NCBI RefSeq assembly: GCF_009689585.1
Contig: NZ_AP018694.1
Location: forward strand, 4,703,501-4,767,500
From: Aquipluma nitroreducens
GTDB lineage: Bacteria > Bacteroidota > Bacteroidia > Bacteroidales > Prolixibacteraceae
DNA: 64,000 bases
Reading direction: 5' to 3'
Numbering within the stretch: the first letter of the stretch is position 1; every line of letters begins with the position of its first letter. Below the pieces are notes generated by a model. The model was given only the letters and a program-made list of their open reading frames with translations. It was not told the DNA's origin and ran no database searches. Position numbers and translations under genes: made by a program. Of this stretch, positions 41,347 through 49,883 are shown in pieces.

Positions 41347-42015
41347 TTGGAAATAAAGAAAGGAATTAATTACATGACAATCATTGACCAAGATTTATAT
41401 CAATTTAGTACCTACGTTCAGCCAATTAACCTTTCATTTCACCAATATTTACTAGCGAATGAAGAACCACTTCTGTTTCATACAGGTAATATTCAACAAG
41501 CAAAAGTCTTAGTACCGCAGTTGAAAGCAGTTCTCAATGATAAAACCCTGAAATACATCTTTGTTTCTCACTTTGAATCTGATGAATGCGGTGGATTGTC
41601 CCATATACTGGAACATTTTCCTGGTGTCAAACCCATTTGCTCCGAAGTGACAGCCCGTCAGCTAACCGGATTCGGACTTGCCAGCGAGTTGATTGTTAAG
41701 AAACCTGGCGAGAGACTCCTTACAAAGGACTATGAACTGGAATTCTTTAATTACCCCTGCGAAATGCATCTTTGGGAGGGTTTATTGGTCATGGAAACCC
41801 GACGCAGGATTTTCTTTAGCAGTGACCTGATGATGCGGTTTGGGGAAGCGAATGGTACTCATATAGAATCCAATTGGCAAATGGAAATTGAAAATATCAG
41901 GCTGGAGCAGGTTCCGGATCCTGAGCGCCGCCTACAGTTGCAAAAGACATTGATGCAATTAAACCCCGGGTTTGTGGCTACCGGCCATGGTCCCTGCCTT
42001 AAATTAAATAAATAA
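41347..42015 (+). CDS. Metallo-beta-lactamase-fold, FprA-like di-iron protein without flavodoxin domain
   Basis: This 222-residue protein begins at a TTG; MEIKKGINYMTIIDQDLYQF aligns with the first strand of flavo-diiron proteins (I-x-x-GI-x-x-x-x-x-D-x-DL-x-x-F), which supports that start over the ATG at 41374. The metal motif reads SHFESDECGG (H-x-E-x-D-E), followed by HLWEGLL, SSDLMMRFG (Asp) and TGHGP (His). Related ODP proteins bind O2 or reduce NO or O2 at a di-iron site. The C-terminal flavodoxin part of FprA is absent, so an electron donor must be separate, perhaps the neighbouring FMN proteins. Confidence 0.83.
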   Translation: MEIKKGINYMTIIDQDLYQFSTYVQPINLSFHQYLLANEEPLLFHTGNIQQAKVLVPQLKAVLNDKTLKYIFVSHFESDECGGLSHILEHFPGVKPICSEVTARQLTGFGLASELIVKKPGERLLTKDYELEFFNYPCEMHLWEGLLVMETRRRIFFSSDLMMRFGEANGTHIESNWQMEIENIRLEQVPDPERRLQLQKTLMQLNPGFVATGHGPCLKLNK

Positions 42016-42102
42016 TTCAGAGAGCCGACGACATAAATATCTGTAAATTAATAAATCAGATAACCCTATATTGTGAATTAACTAATTAAAAGGAGATATA
42101 AA

Positions 42103-42480
42103 ATGTTGAACGAAAAACTATTGGAAATTTTGTCCCATCCTGCTGATGGGGAGGTAGCAATTGTAACTAAGGGTACAGATGGAGCTCATGTTGTAAATAC
42201 CTGGAATAGCTATGTCAATATTACGTTGGATGGGAGAATGTTAATTCCCGTGGGGGGAATGAATAAAACAGAAAAAAATGTTGAAGAGAATCAGTTGGTT
42301 AAACTGACCATTGGAAATCGCGAAGTTCAGGGGCTAAATTACAAGGGAGCAGGCTTTCTGATTACCGGAATAGCAAGATTTATAAAGGATGGCCCCGATT
42401 TTAATTTGATCAAAGCTAAGTTTCCATGGGCCAGGGCAGTACTCGAAATAACAATCAAAACTGCTGTACAAACCCTCTAA
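42103..42480 (+). CDS. Pyridoxamine 5'-phosphate oxidase-like FMN-binding protein
   Basis: This 125-residue protein has PADGEVAIVTKGTDGAHVVNTW, LIPVGGMNKTEKNVEENQLV and GFLITGIARFIKDGPDF, a split-barrel flavin-binding layout seen in small FMN proteins of anaerobes. An AAGGAGATATAAAATG context gives an unusually clear ribosome site for this genome. It probably passes electrons or reduces a small molecule beside the di-iron protein. The substrate is not known. Confidence 0.82.
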   Translation: MLNEKLLEILSHPADGEVAIVTKGTDGAHVVNTWNSYVNITLDGRMLIPVGGMNKTEKNVEENQLVKLTIGNREVQGLNYKGAGFLITGIARFIKDGPDFNLIKAKFPWARAVLEITIKTAVQTL

Positions 42481-42578
42481 AATTAGTTAATAGCCTCTTG
42501 CTTCCCAGGTAGAAATCGGTTGTTTTAGTTTGAAAATATCATTTGTTTTGGTGGTGAAAATTTCTCCTTTGCTGAACT

Positions 42579-43709
42579 ATGAAATATTTCTTTTTAATAG
42601 CAGCTTTCAATGCCTTCTTTTTCGCTGTTTTACTTTTTCAGAAAAAACCGAAGGCGGTACACGATAAGATACTTATTTTCTGGCTAGCTTTTTTGGGCTT
42701 ATATACAGGAGTATATGGCCTTTTTTCAAATGAATTGTTCACGTACTTTCCACTTTTGTCGGCCAGTTTTATTTCACTACTTTTATTGCATGGCCCTTTT
42801 CTATATTTCTATATTTCCTCCCTGGTAGTTAACTCAAATAAATTTAGAACCAAAGACCTGCTCCATTTTACCCCATTTCTCCTGTTTAACCTTTATCTGA
42901 TCATTGTATCTTATTTACCGAGAGTATCGGAGCGAATCAGTTTAAGCCATGTAGCAAGTGAACATGAATCGCCCTTATTGTTTCAGCTGTTTTTAATGCT
43001 GGTTGTCTTATCGAGTCCTGTATATTTTGTGTTTTCAATCCGGCTATTTAAAAGCCTGGATATTCAAATTTTTAATAATTTTTCAAGTGCTGAAAATATA
43101 AATCTCGACTGGCTGCGGAAGTTGGTGTACATATTTGGATCCGTATGGACTTTATTGATGGTTGTTGCTACCATTCACCACGTGTTTCATCTTTTTTCGT
43201 GGATTTTTTGCACTGATGGAATTTCGCTTTCATTGTCGATTTTTATCATCCTTATCGGTTATTATGGGTTAAAACAGAAAGAACTATTTTCATTTCCCGA
43301 AAAGGAATCTTTTATTCTGGAACAGAAACCTGAAAAGTATTCAGGCTCAAGGCTAAAAGAGTCGGAAGCCGGATTATACCTGGAGAAACTGAACCGTTTT
43401 ATGGAAGAAGAAAAACCTTACCTGAATCCGGATTTAAATCTTCCACAATTGGCTAAAGAAGTGGAAATCCCATCACATTATTTATCACAGGTGATTAATG
43501 AAAATATTGGACTGAACTTCTTTGATTTTATTAACCGTCAACGTGTGGAAGATGTGAAAAATAAAATGTCAGATCCACGGTACAATAACTTTTCAATCCT
43601 GGGGATTGCCTTTGAATCCGGATTTAATTCCAAGTCGGCTTTTAATCGGGTGTTTAAAAATATTACTGGAATTACTCCCAGCGAATATAAAAAGACGCTT
43701 TCTGTTTAA
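42579..43709 (+). CDS. AraC-family regulator with an N-terminal membrane domain
   Basis: Residues 1-240 contain about seven hydrophobic helices (FFLIAAFNAFFFAVLLF first). Residues 275-376 are an AraC/XylS DNA-binding domain: LNLPQLAKEVEIPSHYLSQVINE (first HTH) and SILGIAFESGFNSKSAFNRVFK (second), closing ITPSEYKK. Such proteins likely sense a signal at the membrane and act on nearby promoters. Its place between the flavin cluster and DUF6448 makes those genes plausible targets, but no operator was found. Confidence 0.92.
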   Translation: MKYFFLIAAFNAFFFAVLLFQKKPKAVHDKILIFWLAFLGLYTGVYGLFSNELFTYFPLLSASFISLLLLHGPFLYFYISSLVVNSNKFRTKDLLHFTPFLLFNLYLIIVSYLPRVSERISLSHVASEHESPLLFQLFLMLVVLSSPVYFVFSIRLFKSLDIQIFNNFSSAENINLDWLRKLVYIFGSVWTLLMVVATIHHVFHLFSWIFCTDGISLSLSIFIILIGYYGLKQKELFSFPEKESFILEQKPEKYSGSRLKESEAGLYLEKLNRFMEEEKPYLNPDLNLPQLAKEVEIPSHYLSQVINENIGLNFFDFINRQRVEDVKNKMSDPRYNNFSILGIAFESGFNSKSAFNRVFKNITGITPSEYKKTLSV

Positions 43710-43869
43710 ATCGGTACAATTACTTCTTATCCCACGTATCGTTTTATAAATCGGGACTTCCCGGTTCAATAAAATGAGTGCCACTTTAGAAAGTAGGTCG
43801 CACAGGCTGTTTGCTCTCTGTATTTTTGCTTCTGAAATGAATTTTATAAATCTTTTAAAAATCAGAAAA

Positions 43870-44508
43870 ATGAAAAACACAGAAAAGAATGTCGGACAGA
43901 AAAACAGAGGCAAAAAAAACATCTTTAAGTTAACAGGCGCTGCCTTTCTATTATTTATGTTGACTCTATTTGCCGGTACACCTGCGTCAGCGCATTGTGA
44001 TTCGTATGATGGCCCTGTTATCAAAGATGCCACCAAAGCGCTCGAAACAAACAATGCCAATTTAATCCTGAAATGGATTACTCCGGAACAGGAAAAGGAA
44101 ATTATTCTTTTATTCAAAAAAACCTATCAATTGAGGGGTGGTGATAAAGAGGTTTACGCAATTGTTGAAAAACACTTCTTCGAAACCCTTGTCCGTTTGC
44201 ACCGTGAAAAAGAAGGCGCACCTTACACTGGGCTAAAACCTGCCGGAACCACAAAACAAATTATCCAAATGACTGACAAAGCGCTTCAGGAAGGCAATGT
44301 GGATGATTTCCTGGTAAAATTTAATAGCCACATTAATAAGGTAATCCGCGAAAAATATCAAAAAGTTTCGGAACTGAATAAAGTAAAAGATAATTCAACA
44401 GAGCTAGGCCGGGAATTCGTAGAAGCTTACGTTGATTACACGCATACTGTTGAAGCATTGCACGATATTATTGAACACGGCGGTGGACACGCAGGTCATA
44501 AGGAGTAA
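43870..44508 (+). CDS. DUF6448 family exported protein
   Basis: From the ATG at 43870 the 212-residue product has a basic N-terminus and signal peptide (FLLFMLTLFAGTPASAHC), then SYDGPVIKDATKALETNNAN and LRGGDKEVYAIVEKHFFETLVRLHREKEGAPYTGL, the DUF6448 pattern with many conserved His and Glu. The tail HDIIEHGGGHAGHKE is His-rich and may bind metal. An upstream in-frame ATG at 43774 would add 32 residues before the signal peptide, so 43870 is preferred. The role is unknown. Confidence 0.85.
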   Translation: MKNTEKNVGQKNRGKKNIFKLTGAAFLLFMLTLFAGTPASAHCDSYDGPVIKDATKALETNNANLILKWITPEQEKEIILLFKKTYQLRGGDKEVYAIVEKHFFETLVRLHREKEGAPYTGLKPAGTTKQIIQMTDKALQEGNVDDFLVKFNSHINKVIREKYQKVSELNKVKDNSTELGREFVEAYVDYTHTVEALHDIIEHGGGHAGHKE

Positions 44509-44544
44509 TATAATACAATCCTTTTGAAGTAGCTGAATCTCTTG

Positions 44545-44712
44545 GGAAACAGACATTGTAGGAGTCCATATTGCATATGCTTACATACAAAACAGGCGAT
44601 GAGGAAAGGAACAAGCAAGGAAGAAATTATTGAAGTGATATGGATTGCTTCCGAAATGCGAGAAGTAGCAGCATCTGAACATGCTGCTGCTGCTCTGGAC
44701 GAAATGATATAA
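44545..44712 (+). pseudogene. Carboxymuconolactone decarboxylase fragment, frameshifted
   Basis: One frame reads DIVGVHIAYAYIQ and another, from 44599, reads KGTSKEEIIEVIWIASEMRE then VAASEHAAAALDEMI. Joined, they match the second half of a CMD/AhpD-like protein (VHIAYA-x-x-x-x-AT-KEEIIEVIWIA-x-EM). The N-terminal half is missing. An intact CMD gene starts 10 bp later. Confidence 0.6.
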
Positions 44713-44722
44713 TATTAAAATC

Positions 44723-45172
44723 ATGGAAGAAAGATTAAACTATTCAATGGTGGCTCCTGATGCCATAAAAGCCATGTATGAACTCGAGAAATATGTACAT
44801 GATTCGGGGCTCGAACACTCGCTTTACGAGTTGGTGAAAACTAGGGCATCCCAAATAAACGGCTGTGCCTATTGCATCGACATGCACACAAAGGATGCCC
44901 GCAAGGCAGGCGAGACAGAACAACGTTTGTATGCCTTAGATGCCTGGCGGGAAACTCCATTTTATACCCAACGTGAGCGGGCTGCATTGGCTTGGACAGA
45001 AGCATTAACATTGATTTCAGAAAATGATATGTCTGATTCATTATATGAATCTGCCCGGAAACATTTTGATGAAAAAGAAATGGTAGCGCTCACCATGGCT
45101 ATAGTTGCTATTAACGGATGGAATCGTTTGGCAATTGGATTTCGTGCTGTTCCTGGCAGTTATGAATCATAA
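44723..45172 (+). CDS. Carboxymuconolactone decarboxylase family protein (AhpD-like)
   Basis: This 149-residue helical protein has the AhpD-type redox pair in NGCAYCIDMHTKDARKAG (C-x-x-C then H), plus TRASQ and AALAWTEALT. Such proteins act as peroxide or disulfide reductases, often for peroxiredoxins. It stands between a broken CMD remnant and the DUF2249 genes and fits an oxidative or nitrosative stress cluster. Confidence 0.92.
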   Translation: MEERLNYSMVAPDAIKAMYELEKYVHDSGLEHSLYELVKTRASQINGCAYCIDMHTKDARKAGETEQRLYALDAWRETPFYTQRERAALAWTEALTLISENDMSDSLYESARKHFDEKEMVALTMAIVAINGWNRLAIGFRAVPGSYES

Positions 45173-45229
45173 TAAATCTCAATAGCAAAGGAATTGTCAG
45201 GGTTGTATCTATAAAAATTGCCTCCTTTT

Positions 45230-45282
45230 ATATTCCATAAAAAGACATCAATGTCTTTTTATGGAATATTTTTATATATTTG
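45230..45282 (+). promoter_or_regulatory. 18-bp palindrome and promoter upstream of the DUF2249 gene
   Basis: A perfect inverted repeat has 18-bp arms (45230-45247 and 45252-45269, loop TCAA) with core AAAAAGACAT/ATGTCTTTTT. TATATTTG (45275-45282) follows at once as a -7 element, with no TTTG at -33. The layout fits an activator or repressor site, though the stem could also end the upstream transcript. Confidence 0.6.
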
Positions 45283-45320
45283 CAATATTAAAAGATTTAA
45301 AAACCTTTAAATATTAAATT

Positions 45321-45551
45321 ATGAAAACGTTAGATGCAACGAAAATTGAACCCAGGTACAAACACCCCACCATCTTTCAAGCCTACGAAGATTTGGCTGT
45401 AGGAGAATCTTTTATCCTTCATAACGACCACGATCCAAAACCGCTTTACTATCAGTTTACCGCAGAAAAAGGGAAAGAATTTGGTTGGGAATACCTTCAA
45501 CAAGGTCCAGATGTGTGGGAAGTAAAAATCAGTAAAATGAAAGTTGAATAA
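45321..45551 (+). CDS. DUF2249 domain protein (76 residues)
   Basis: The protein reads LDATKIEPRYKHPTIFQAYE, then EDLAVGESFILHNDHDPKPLYYQF and ends with GPDVWEVKISKMK. The LDxx-hPRxKHxxIFxxFxxLxxGxxhxLxNDHDPKPL pattern is DUF2249. Members sit beside NO and nitrite genes in many bacteria and are thought to be small partners of that metabolism; the molecular function is not known. Confidence 0.92.
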   Translation: MKTLDATKIEPRYKHPTIFQAYEDLAVGESFILHNDHDPKPLYYQFTAEKGKEFGWEYLQQGPDVWEVKISKMKVE

Positions 45552-45632
45552 AGGTTATGGATTGGATCAACTGGCGCTTGATCATTTAAATTTCATAATT
45601 TCTGAAACAATCCTAATGCATTAGTAAATCGA

Positions 45633-46109
45633 ATGACAACAAATTATTTTATTTCGATTTTTGTACATGTGATTTGTGCAGCATTTTGGATAGGCGGTAT
45701 GCTGTTTATCCCCCTTGTTTTAGTGCCAGGCATAAAAAATCAACCCAACCGTGTGTTGTTACTCCATAAAACCGGGATTAAATTCCGGTTTTATGGTTGG
45801 CTGGCAGTCATAATCCTGATTATAAGCGGAGTTTTAAACATCTATTTCAGAGGACTTCCCTTTACAGTCGAATTTTTCATTAACACAAGCTACGGAAAAT
45901 TACTAAGCTTGAAATTGGCCCTTTTCGTGGTTATGCTACTAGTTGGTGGAATTCATGATTTTTATTTTGGCATGAAATCGATTGATGAAATGCAACAATC
46001 ATTAGGAAAGAAATTCAAAATGTTAGCACGGTGGACCGGAATGCTTAATCTGTTGCTGGCCTTAATTATTGCCTTTCTGGGCATTGCGATATCGCGAGGT
46101 GGATTCTGA
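45633..46109 (+). CDS. CopD-like four-helix membrane protein
   Basis: This 158-residue protein has four to five helices with His in the first (SIFVHVICAAFWIGGMLFIP), FRFYGWLAVIILIISGVLNI and KLALFVVMLLVGGIHDFYFG. The H-x-x-x-AAFWIGGM start is shared by CopD-type and related heme-binding membrane proteins. It lies 27 bp before the DUF1858/DUF2249 gene. A fragment of an identical copy occurs at 63238-63440. Confidence 0.82.
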   Translation: MTTNYFISIFVHVICAAFWIGGMLFIPLVLVPGIKNQPNRVLLLHKTGIKFRFYGWLAVIILIISGVLNIYFRGLPFTVEFFINTSYGKLLSLKLALFVVMLLVGGIHDFYFGMKSIDEMQQSLGKKFKMLARWTGMLNLLLALIIAFLGIAISRGGF

Positions 46110-46135
46110 AGTTTTGATAAATAAATTCTGGAAAA

Positions 46136-46951
46136 ATGAAAATTAACAGCGAAACAAAAATATCAGTTCTAATTAAAGAAAACTCAAACGCAATTGAAGC
46201 TATCGTTTCTGTCAACCCTCATTTTAGCAAATTAAGAAATCCATTGCTCCGTGGAATATTAGCTTCAAGAACCAGTATTGGAGATGCTGCCCGAATTGGA
46301 AAATGTGACATTGAGGTTCTTTTTAAATCACTTGCTGAAATAGGTTTCGAGATTGAAAAAGATGCGATTTTGAAAGAAGAGAAAATAGAGCAATCTGCAA
46401 ATTCCGAAATTTTAAACGCCATTAAATTGGCCAAGGTGACCTCGTTGGATGTCAGGCCAACTTTGGAAAGAGGTGGAGACCCATTCAATGAAATAATGGG
46501 CGAACTAATGAGGCTTCAGGATGGATACGCATTGGAAGTTATCAATACGTTTGAACCAACGCCACTGATTAAAATAGCGAATGCCAGAGGATATTCGAGT
46601 AGGATTGAAACAAAAGAAGATGCCGTTTACACTTATTTCTTTAAAGTGGGCGAAGCCAAAGAAGAAGCCCGTTCCAGCAACCTGGTTTTCCGGGTTTCTG
46701 TGTCAGAACATGAAGAAAGAAGGGCCAAATGTAAAAAGGATATTCGTGAAATTGATGTTCGCGACTTAGAGATGCCATTACCCATGGTCACTATTTTAAA
46801 AGAGTTAGAAGAGTTGAAAGAAAACGGTGCACTCTATGTGCATCATAAAAAAGTGCCTCAATATTTATTACCCGAATTGGCTGAACGGAATTTTAAGACC
46901 TGGATTGCCGAGGTGGACGAAAACAACGTTAAACTTTTAATTCATAAATAA
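46136..46951 (+). CDS. DUF1858-DUF2249-DUF2249 protein
   Basis: This 271-residue protein has DUF1858 at residues 5-75 (VNPHFSKLRNPLLRGILASR), a first DUF2249 at about 100-175 (SLDVRPTLERGGDPFNEIM) and a second at about 200-270 (EIDVRDLEMPLPMVTILKEL). DUF2249 proteins cluster with NO-handling genes. Its stop abuts the next start with no gap, so the two are translated together. An almost identical copy of its first 178 codons is at 63467-64000. Confidence 0.9.
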   Translation: MKINSETKISVLIKENSNAIEAIVSVNPHFSKLRNPLLRGILASRTSIGDAARIGKCDIEVLFKSLAEIGFEIEKDAILKEEKIEQSANSEILNAIKLAKVTSLDVRPTLERGGDPFNEIMGELMRLQDGYALEVINTFEPTPLIKIANARGYSSRIETKEDAVYTYFFKVGEAKEEARSSNLVFRVSVSEHEERRAKCKKDIREIDVRDLEMPLPMVTILKELEELKENGALYVHHKKVPQYLLPELAERNFKTWIAEVDENNVKLLIHK

Positions 46952-48229
46952 ATGAACCAGATAGCCAGCCAAAATGCCCCATCACCAAAGGTAGTTATTC
47001 CCCATTATGCTTTCGGGGGACTGACCTGGCTCGTGGTAACCCTGCTAATCGTATTTAATCCTGAAGCTTTCACACAACATTTTTTTAATCCTGAATTACT
47101 TGCCATAACCCACTTGTTGGTGTTGGGTTGGATTACCATGATTATTTTTGGAGCCTTGTACCAGTTGCTTCCGGTCATTATGGAAGTGAAATTATACAGC
47201 GAGCCATTTGCAATAGCTTCATTTATCTTGCTGGGCTTGGGTACTATTTTGCTGGCTTTCTCTTTCTGGCAATTTTCATTTGGTGCCATCATGTTTGTTG
47301 CGGCAACATGTGTTGTTGTGGCTGTTGGATTTTTTGTTGCCAATGTATTGTTTACTGCACATTCTTCCACTAAAAAAGTGATTGATAGAACCTTCATCAT
47401 TACTTCAGTAATATGGCTGTTATTCACGGTGTTGGCCGGTTTAGCCCTGGCCATTAACCAGGTTCACCCGTTTTTGAAAACTTCGCAAATCGAACTGTTA
47501 AAACTGCATTCCCACGCCGGGATTGTTGGATGGTTTATTCAGTTGATTATTGGCGTCAGCAGTAAATTGTTGCCTATGTTTATGGTGTCTCACCACGTAA
47601 ATACCAAGAAGTTAAGTGTTGCTTATTACGCTATTAATATTGGGCTGATTGCAGGACTCGTGTCGTTGTTTCTGCAGATGAAATTTGGTATCGTAATGAG
47701 TGCGATTATCATCGTGCCGGGTATTTTTAGTTACCTGTCATTTATTTATGAAGCCTATACAAAAAGGGTGAAAAAACAACTTGATATCGGGATGAAACAA
47801 ACGGCCTTTTCCTTTTTGATACTGGTTATTCCATTCTTCCTGATTTTCACTCTTCTGTTTAATTTCGAATTCCTGAACAACCTGACGCTACCCCTTTCAG
47901 TGGCTTATGGAAGTGCAATTGTAATTGGGTTTATTACTTCACTGGTCATGGGGCAAACATACAAAACCTTGCCTTTTATTGTCTGGCTGAAAGTCTATCG
48001 GGGGCGGATTGGGAAAGTGGTATTGCCCTTACCGAAAGACCTTTATTCTGAAAAAGTAGCCATTGCCCAGTTATGGCTTTTTGCTGCAGGGTTTGTTTTA
48101 TTACTTCTCGGAATTTCAACAACTATTGTTAATCTATTGATTATGAGCGGTATTAGCCTGTTTTTGTCGGCCGCGCTTTATAACTTTAATCTGTTCAAAA
48201 TCATATTTCATAAACCAGAAAATAAATAG
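46952..48229 (+). CDS. Heme-copper oxidase-like polytopic membrane protein
   Basis: This 425-residue protein has about 12 helices with paired His in ITHLLVLGWITMIIFGALYQ and LLKLHSHAGIVGWFIQLIIG, plus SKLLPMFMVSHH. The pattern resembles a reduced subunit-I or NnrS-like heme protein. In many bacteria such proteins accompany DUF2249 and NO genes. Whether it binds heme or copper cannot be shown from sequence by eye. It is directly coupled to the DUF1858/DUF2249 gene, and a DUF59 gene follows after 7 bp. Confidence 0.78.
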   Translation: MNQIASQNAPSPKVVIPHYAFGGLTWLVVTLLIVFNPEAFTQHFFNPELLAITHLLVLGWITMIIFGALYQLLPVIMEVKLYSEPFAIASFILLGLGTILLAFSFWQFSFGAIMFVAATCVVVAVGFFVANVLFTAHSSTKKVIDRTFIITSVIWLLFTVLAGLALAINQVHPFLKTSQIELLKLHSHAGIVGWFIQLIIGVSSKLLPMFMVSHHVNTKKLSVAYYAINIGLIAGLVSLFLQMKFGIVMSAIIIVPGIFSYLSFIYEAYTKRVKKQLDIGMKQTAFSFLILVIPFFLIFTLLFNFEFLNNLTLPLSVAYGSAIVIGFITSLVMGQTYKTLPFIVWLKVYRGRIGKVVLPLPKDLYSEKVAIAQLWLFAAGFVLLLLGISTTIVNLLIMSGISLFLSAALYNFNLFKIIFHKPENK

Positions 48230-48236
48230 TTTCATT

Positions 48237-48545
48237 ATGAATACGGAAGAAAAAAATATTTTTGAATTGCTCAAAGGAGTTGTTGATCCGGAATTAATGG
48301 TAAACATTATTGATCTGGGATTAATTTATGGCGTGACTTATAATGAGCCGGAACATAAAATCGATATAGATTTAACCCTCACCTCGCCCGGGTGCCCGAT
48401 GGGCGGCTTGATCATTGAAGATGCCCAACAGTTGATCGAATCCAGTTATCCCAATTTTGAAGTCAAGATTAATCTTGTATGGGAACCCATGTGGTCAATT
48501 GAAAATCTTACAGAGGCAGGTAAAGAAGCTTTAGGCCAGATATAA
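48237..48545 (+). CDS. DUF59 (MIP18/SufT-like) protein
   Basis: This 102-residue protein reads LLKGVVDPELMVNIIDLGLIYGV and LTLTSPGCPMGGLI with the conserved Cys of DUF59, closing VWEPMWSIENLTEAGKEALG. Members of the PaaD/SufT/Fam96 group help place Fe-S clusters. It is the last gene of the plus-strand cluster and converges with narI 6 bp away, and may help load nitrate reductase or the neighbouring metal proteins. Confidence 0.92.
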   Translation: MNTEEKNIFELLKGVVDPELMVNIIDLGLIYGVTYNEPEHKIDIDLTLTSPGCPMGGLIIEDAQQLIESSYPNFEVKINLVWEPMWSIENLTEAGKEALGQI

Positions 48546-48551
48546 GATGCT

Positions 48552-49253
48552 TCAGGCTGGCCGTTTTGTAAATCCGCGCCTTACCAGTTGATAACCCGAT
48601 CTGAAAAAATAAGCAAGCGGCATCACAAACATGTGCATGAGTTTCGTGTAGGGGAAAATCATAAAAATGAAAAGTCCCGTTACTATGTGCAATTTGTAAA
48701 TAAGGCTATGTCCTGCAATTACTACACCTGCATCTGGTTGAAAAGTAATAACCTTTTGCGCCCATTCACCTAAAGCGGCATAGTTTTCAACGGAAGATCC
48801 GGCAGAAATGGCTACAGAGATCAACCCCAGTCCCATTTCAAATAAAAGCAAAGCGATCAAGAGGATATCCGCAATTGAACTGTTTATTCTGATCCGTTGG
48901 TCCTTAAGTCGCCTGACGAGAAGTATCGTTATTCCGACCACGGCGGCGGTGCCAAAAACAGACCCCATTATAACTGCCAATATCTTTTTTGTTGCAGTGG
49001 TCATAAACAGGTGATAAAAATGTTCAGGAGTAAAAAGGCCCATAAAGTGTCCGATAAAAACCAGGATAATGCCATAATGAAACAAATTGCCTCCCCATCG
49101 CTGGCCTTTCTTCGAGAGAAACTGGCTCGATTCAGCTTGTAATGATTTTGATGTTTTTACTATTCGAGTGATAACACCAAACCAGAAAAGAGTCATGGCG
49201 ATGTGTGGCAAATAGGTGAATAACAGGTTGTTGATATAATTATCCATAAACAT
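48552..49253 (-). CDS. narI: Respiratory nitrate reductase gamma subunit (cytochrome b)
   Basis: This 233-residue membrane protein has five helices and the His residues of NarI: FHYGIILVFIGHFMGLFTPE, IAGHSLIYKLHIVTGLFIF. It carries two b-type hemes and takes electrons from menaquinol to NarH. It starts inside the narJ stop (TAATG overlap), so translation is coupled. Confidence 0.95.
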   Translation of the reverse strand: MFMDNYINNLLFTYLPHIAMTLFWFGVITRIVKTSKSLQAESSQFLSKKGQRWGGNLFHYGIILVFIGHFMGLFTPEHFYHLFMTTATKKILAVIMGSVFGTAAVVGITILLVRRLKDQRIRINSSIADILLIALLLFEMGLGLISVAISAGSSVENYAALGEWAQKVITFQPDAGVVIAGHSLIYKLHIVTGLFIFMIFPYTKLMHMFVMPLAYFFRSGYQLVRRGFTKRPA

Positions 49254-49882
49254 TATGATTTACAATTTAAACAAGCATTTTCGTCTCCGAATGTTACGGG
49301 CTCTTCTTCGTAAGCTTCATCAATACTGATTTCAGGCATTTCTGTTTCCATTTTTTCAATCCGGGCTTCGGCGGGTTTGCGGCCAGATAATTTGATGATG
49401 GCAGATAAAAGATATTTATATGGATTGTCCTTATCTTCCAGCTTTTTGTGAATAAAGCCTACAATATCAATAATCTCAGAAAGATAATCCATAGCCTTTG
49501 ATTGCGTTTGCATGGCAAGGAATTCGAGAAATACAGGCAGATAATCAGGTAATTCCGGACGGTTTATATTTAATCCATTTTCATTGTAAAGACCGATCAG
49601 GTCAACCATGGCCTGACCGCGGTCTTTTGAATCGCCATGTACATGCTCAAACAGGTAAAGAGAAACCGAGCGCGAATAATCGAACAGTTGAACATAGTGC
49701 TCTTGCCAAAATGTCAGTGGCTTTTTTGCAAAAAAGTCAACAAAAATGTCTATTCCGGAAATGGCTTCGGCGTTCATCAAATTCTCCTCCTTAAGTGAAG
49801 AATTAACCTGAGGTAAAAAGTCATAAATTTCCTCGTTGGGATAAGTAATCAACAGCGAAATTATTTTATAAGTTTTCAGCAT
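49253..49882 (-). CDS. narJ: Nitrate reductase assembly chaperone NarJ
   Basis: The 209-residue product is a TorD/NarJ-type helical chaperone: SLLITYPNEEIYDFLPQV at the start and LFDYSRSVSLYLFEHVHGDSKDRGQAM with DYLPVFLEFLA. It guards insertion of the molybdenum cofactor into NarG. The ATG at 49882 has GGAGG 8 nt upstream, formed by the last codons of narH, so it is preferred to a TTG at 49897. Confidence 0.95.
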   Translation of the reverse strand: MLKTYKIISLLITYPNEEIYDFLPQVNSSLKEENLMNAEAISGIDIFVDFFAKKPLTFWQEHYVQLFDYSRSVSLYLFEHVHGDSKDRGQAMVDLIGLYNENGLNINRPELPDYLPVFLEFLAMQTQSKAMDYLSEIIDIVGFIHKKLEDKDNPYKYLLSAIIKLSGRKPAEARIEKMETEMPEISIDEAYEEEPVTFGDENACLNCKS

Positions 49883-49883
49883 T

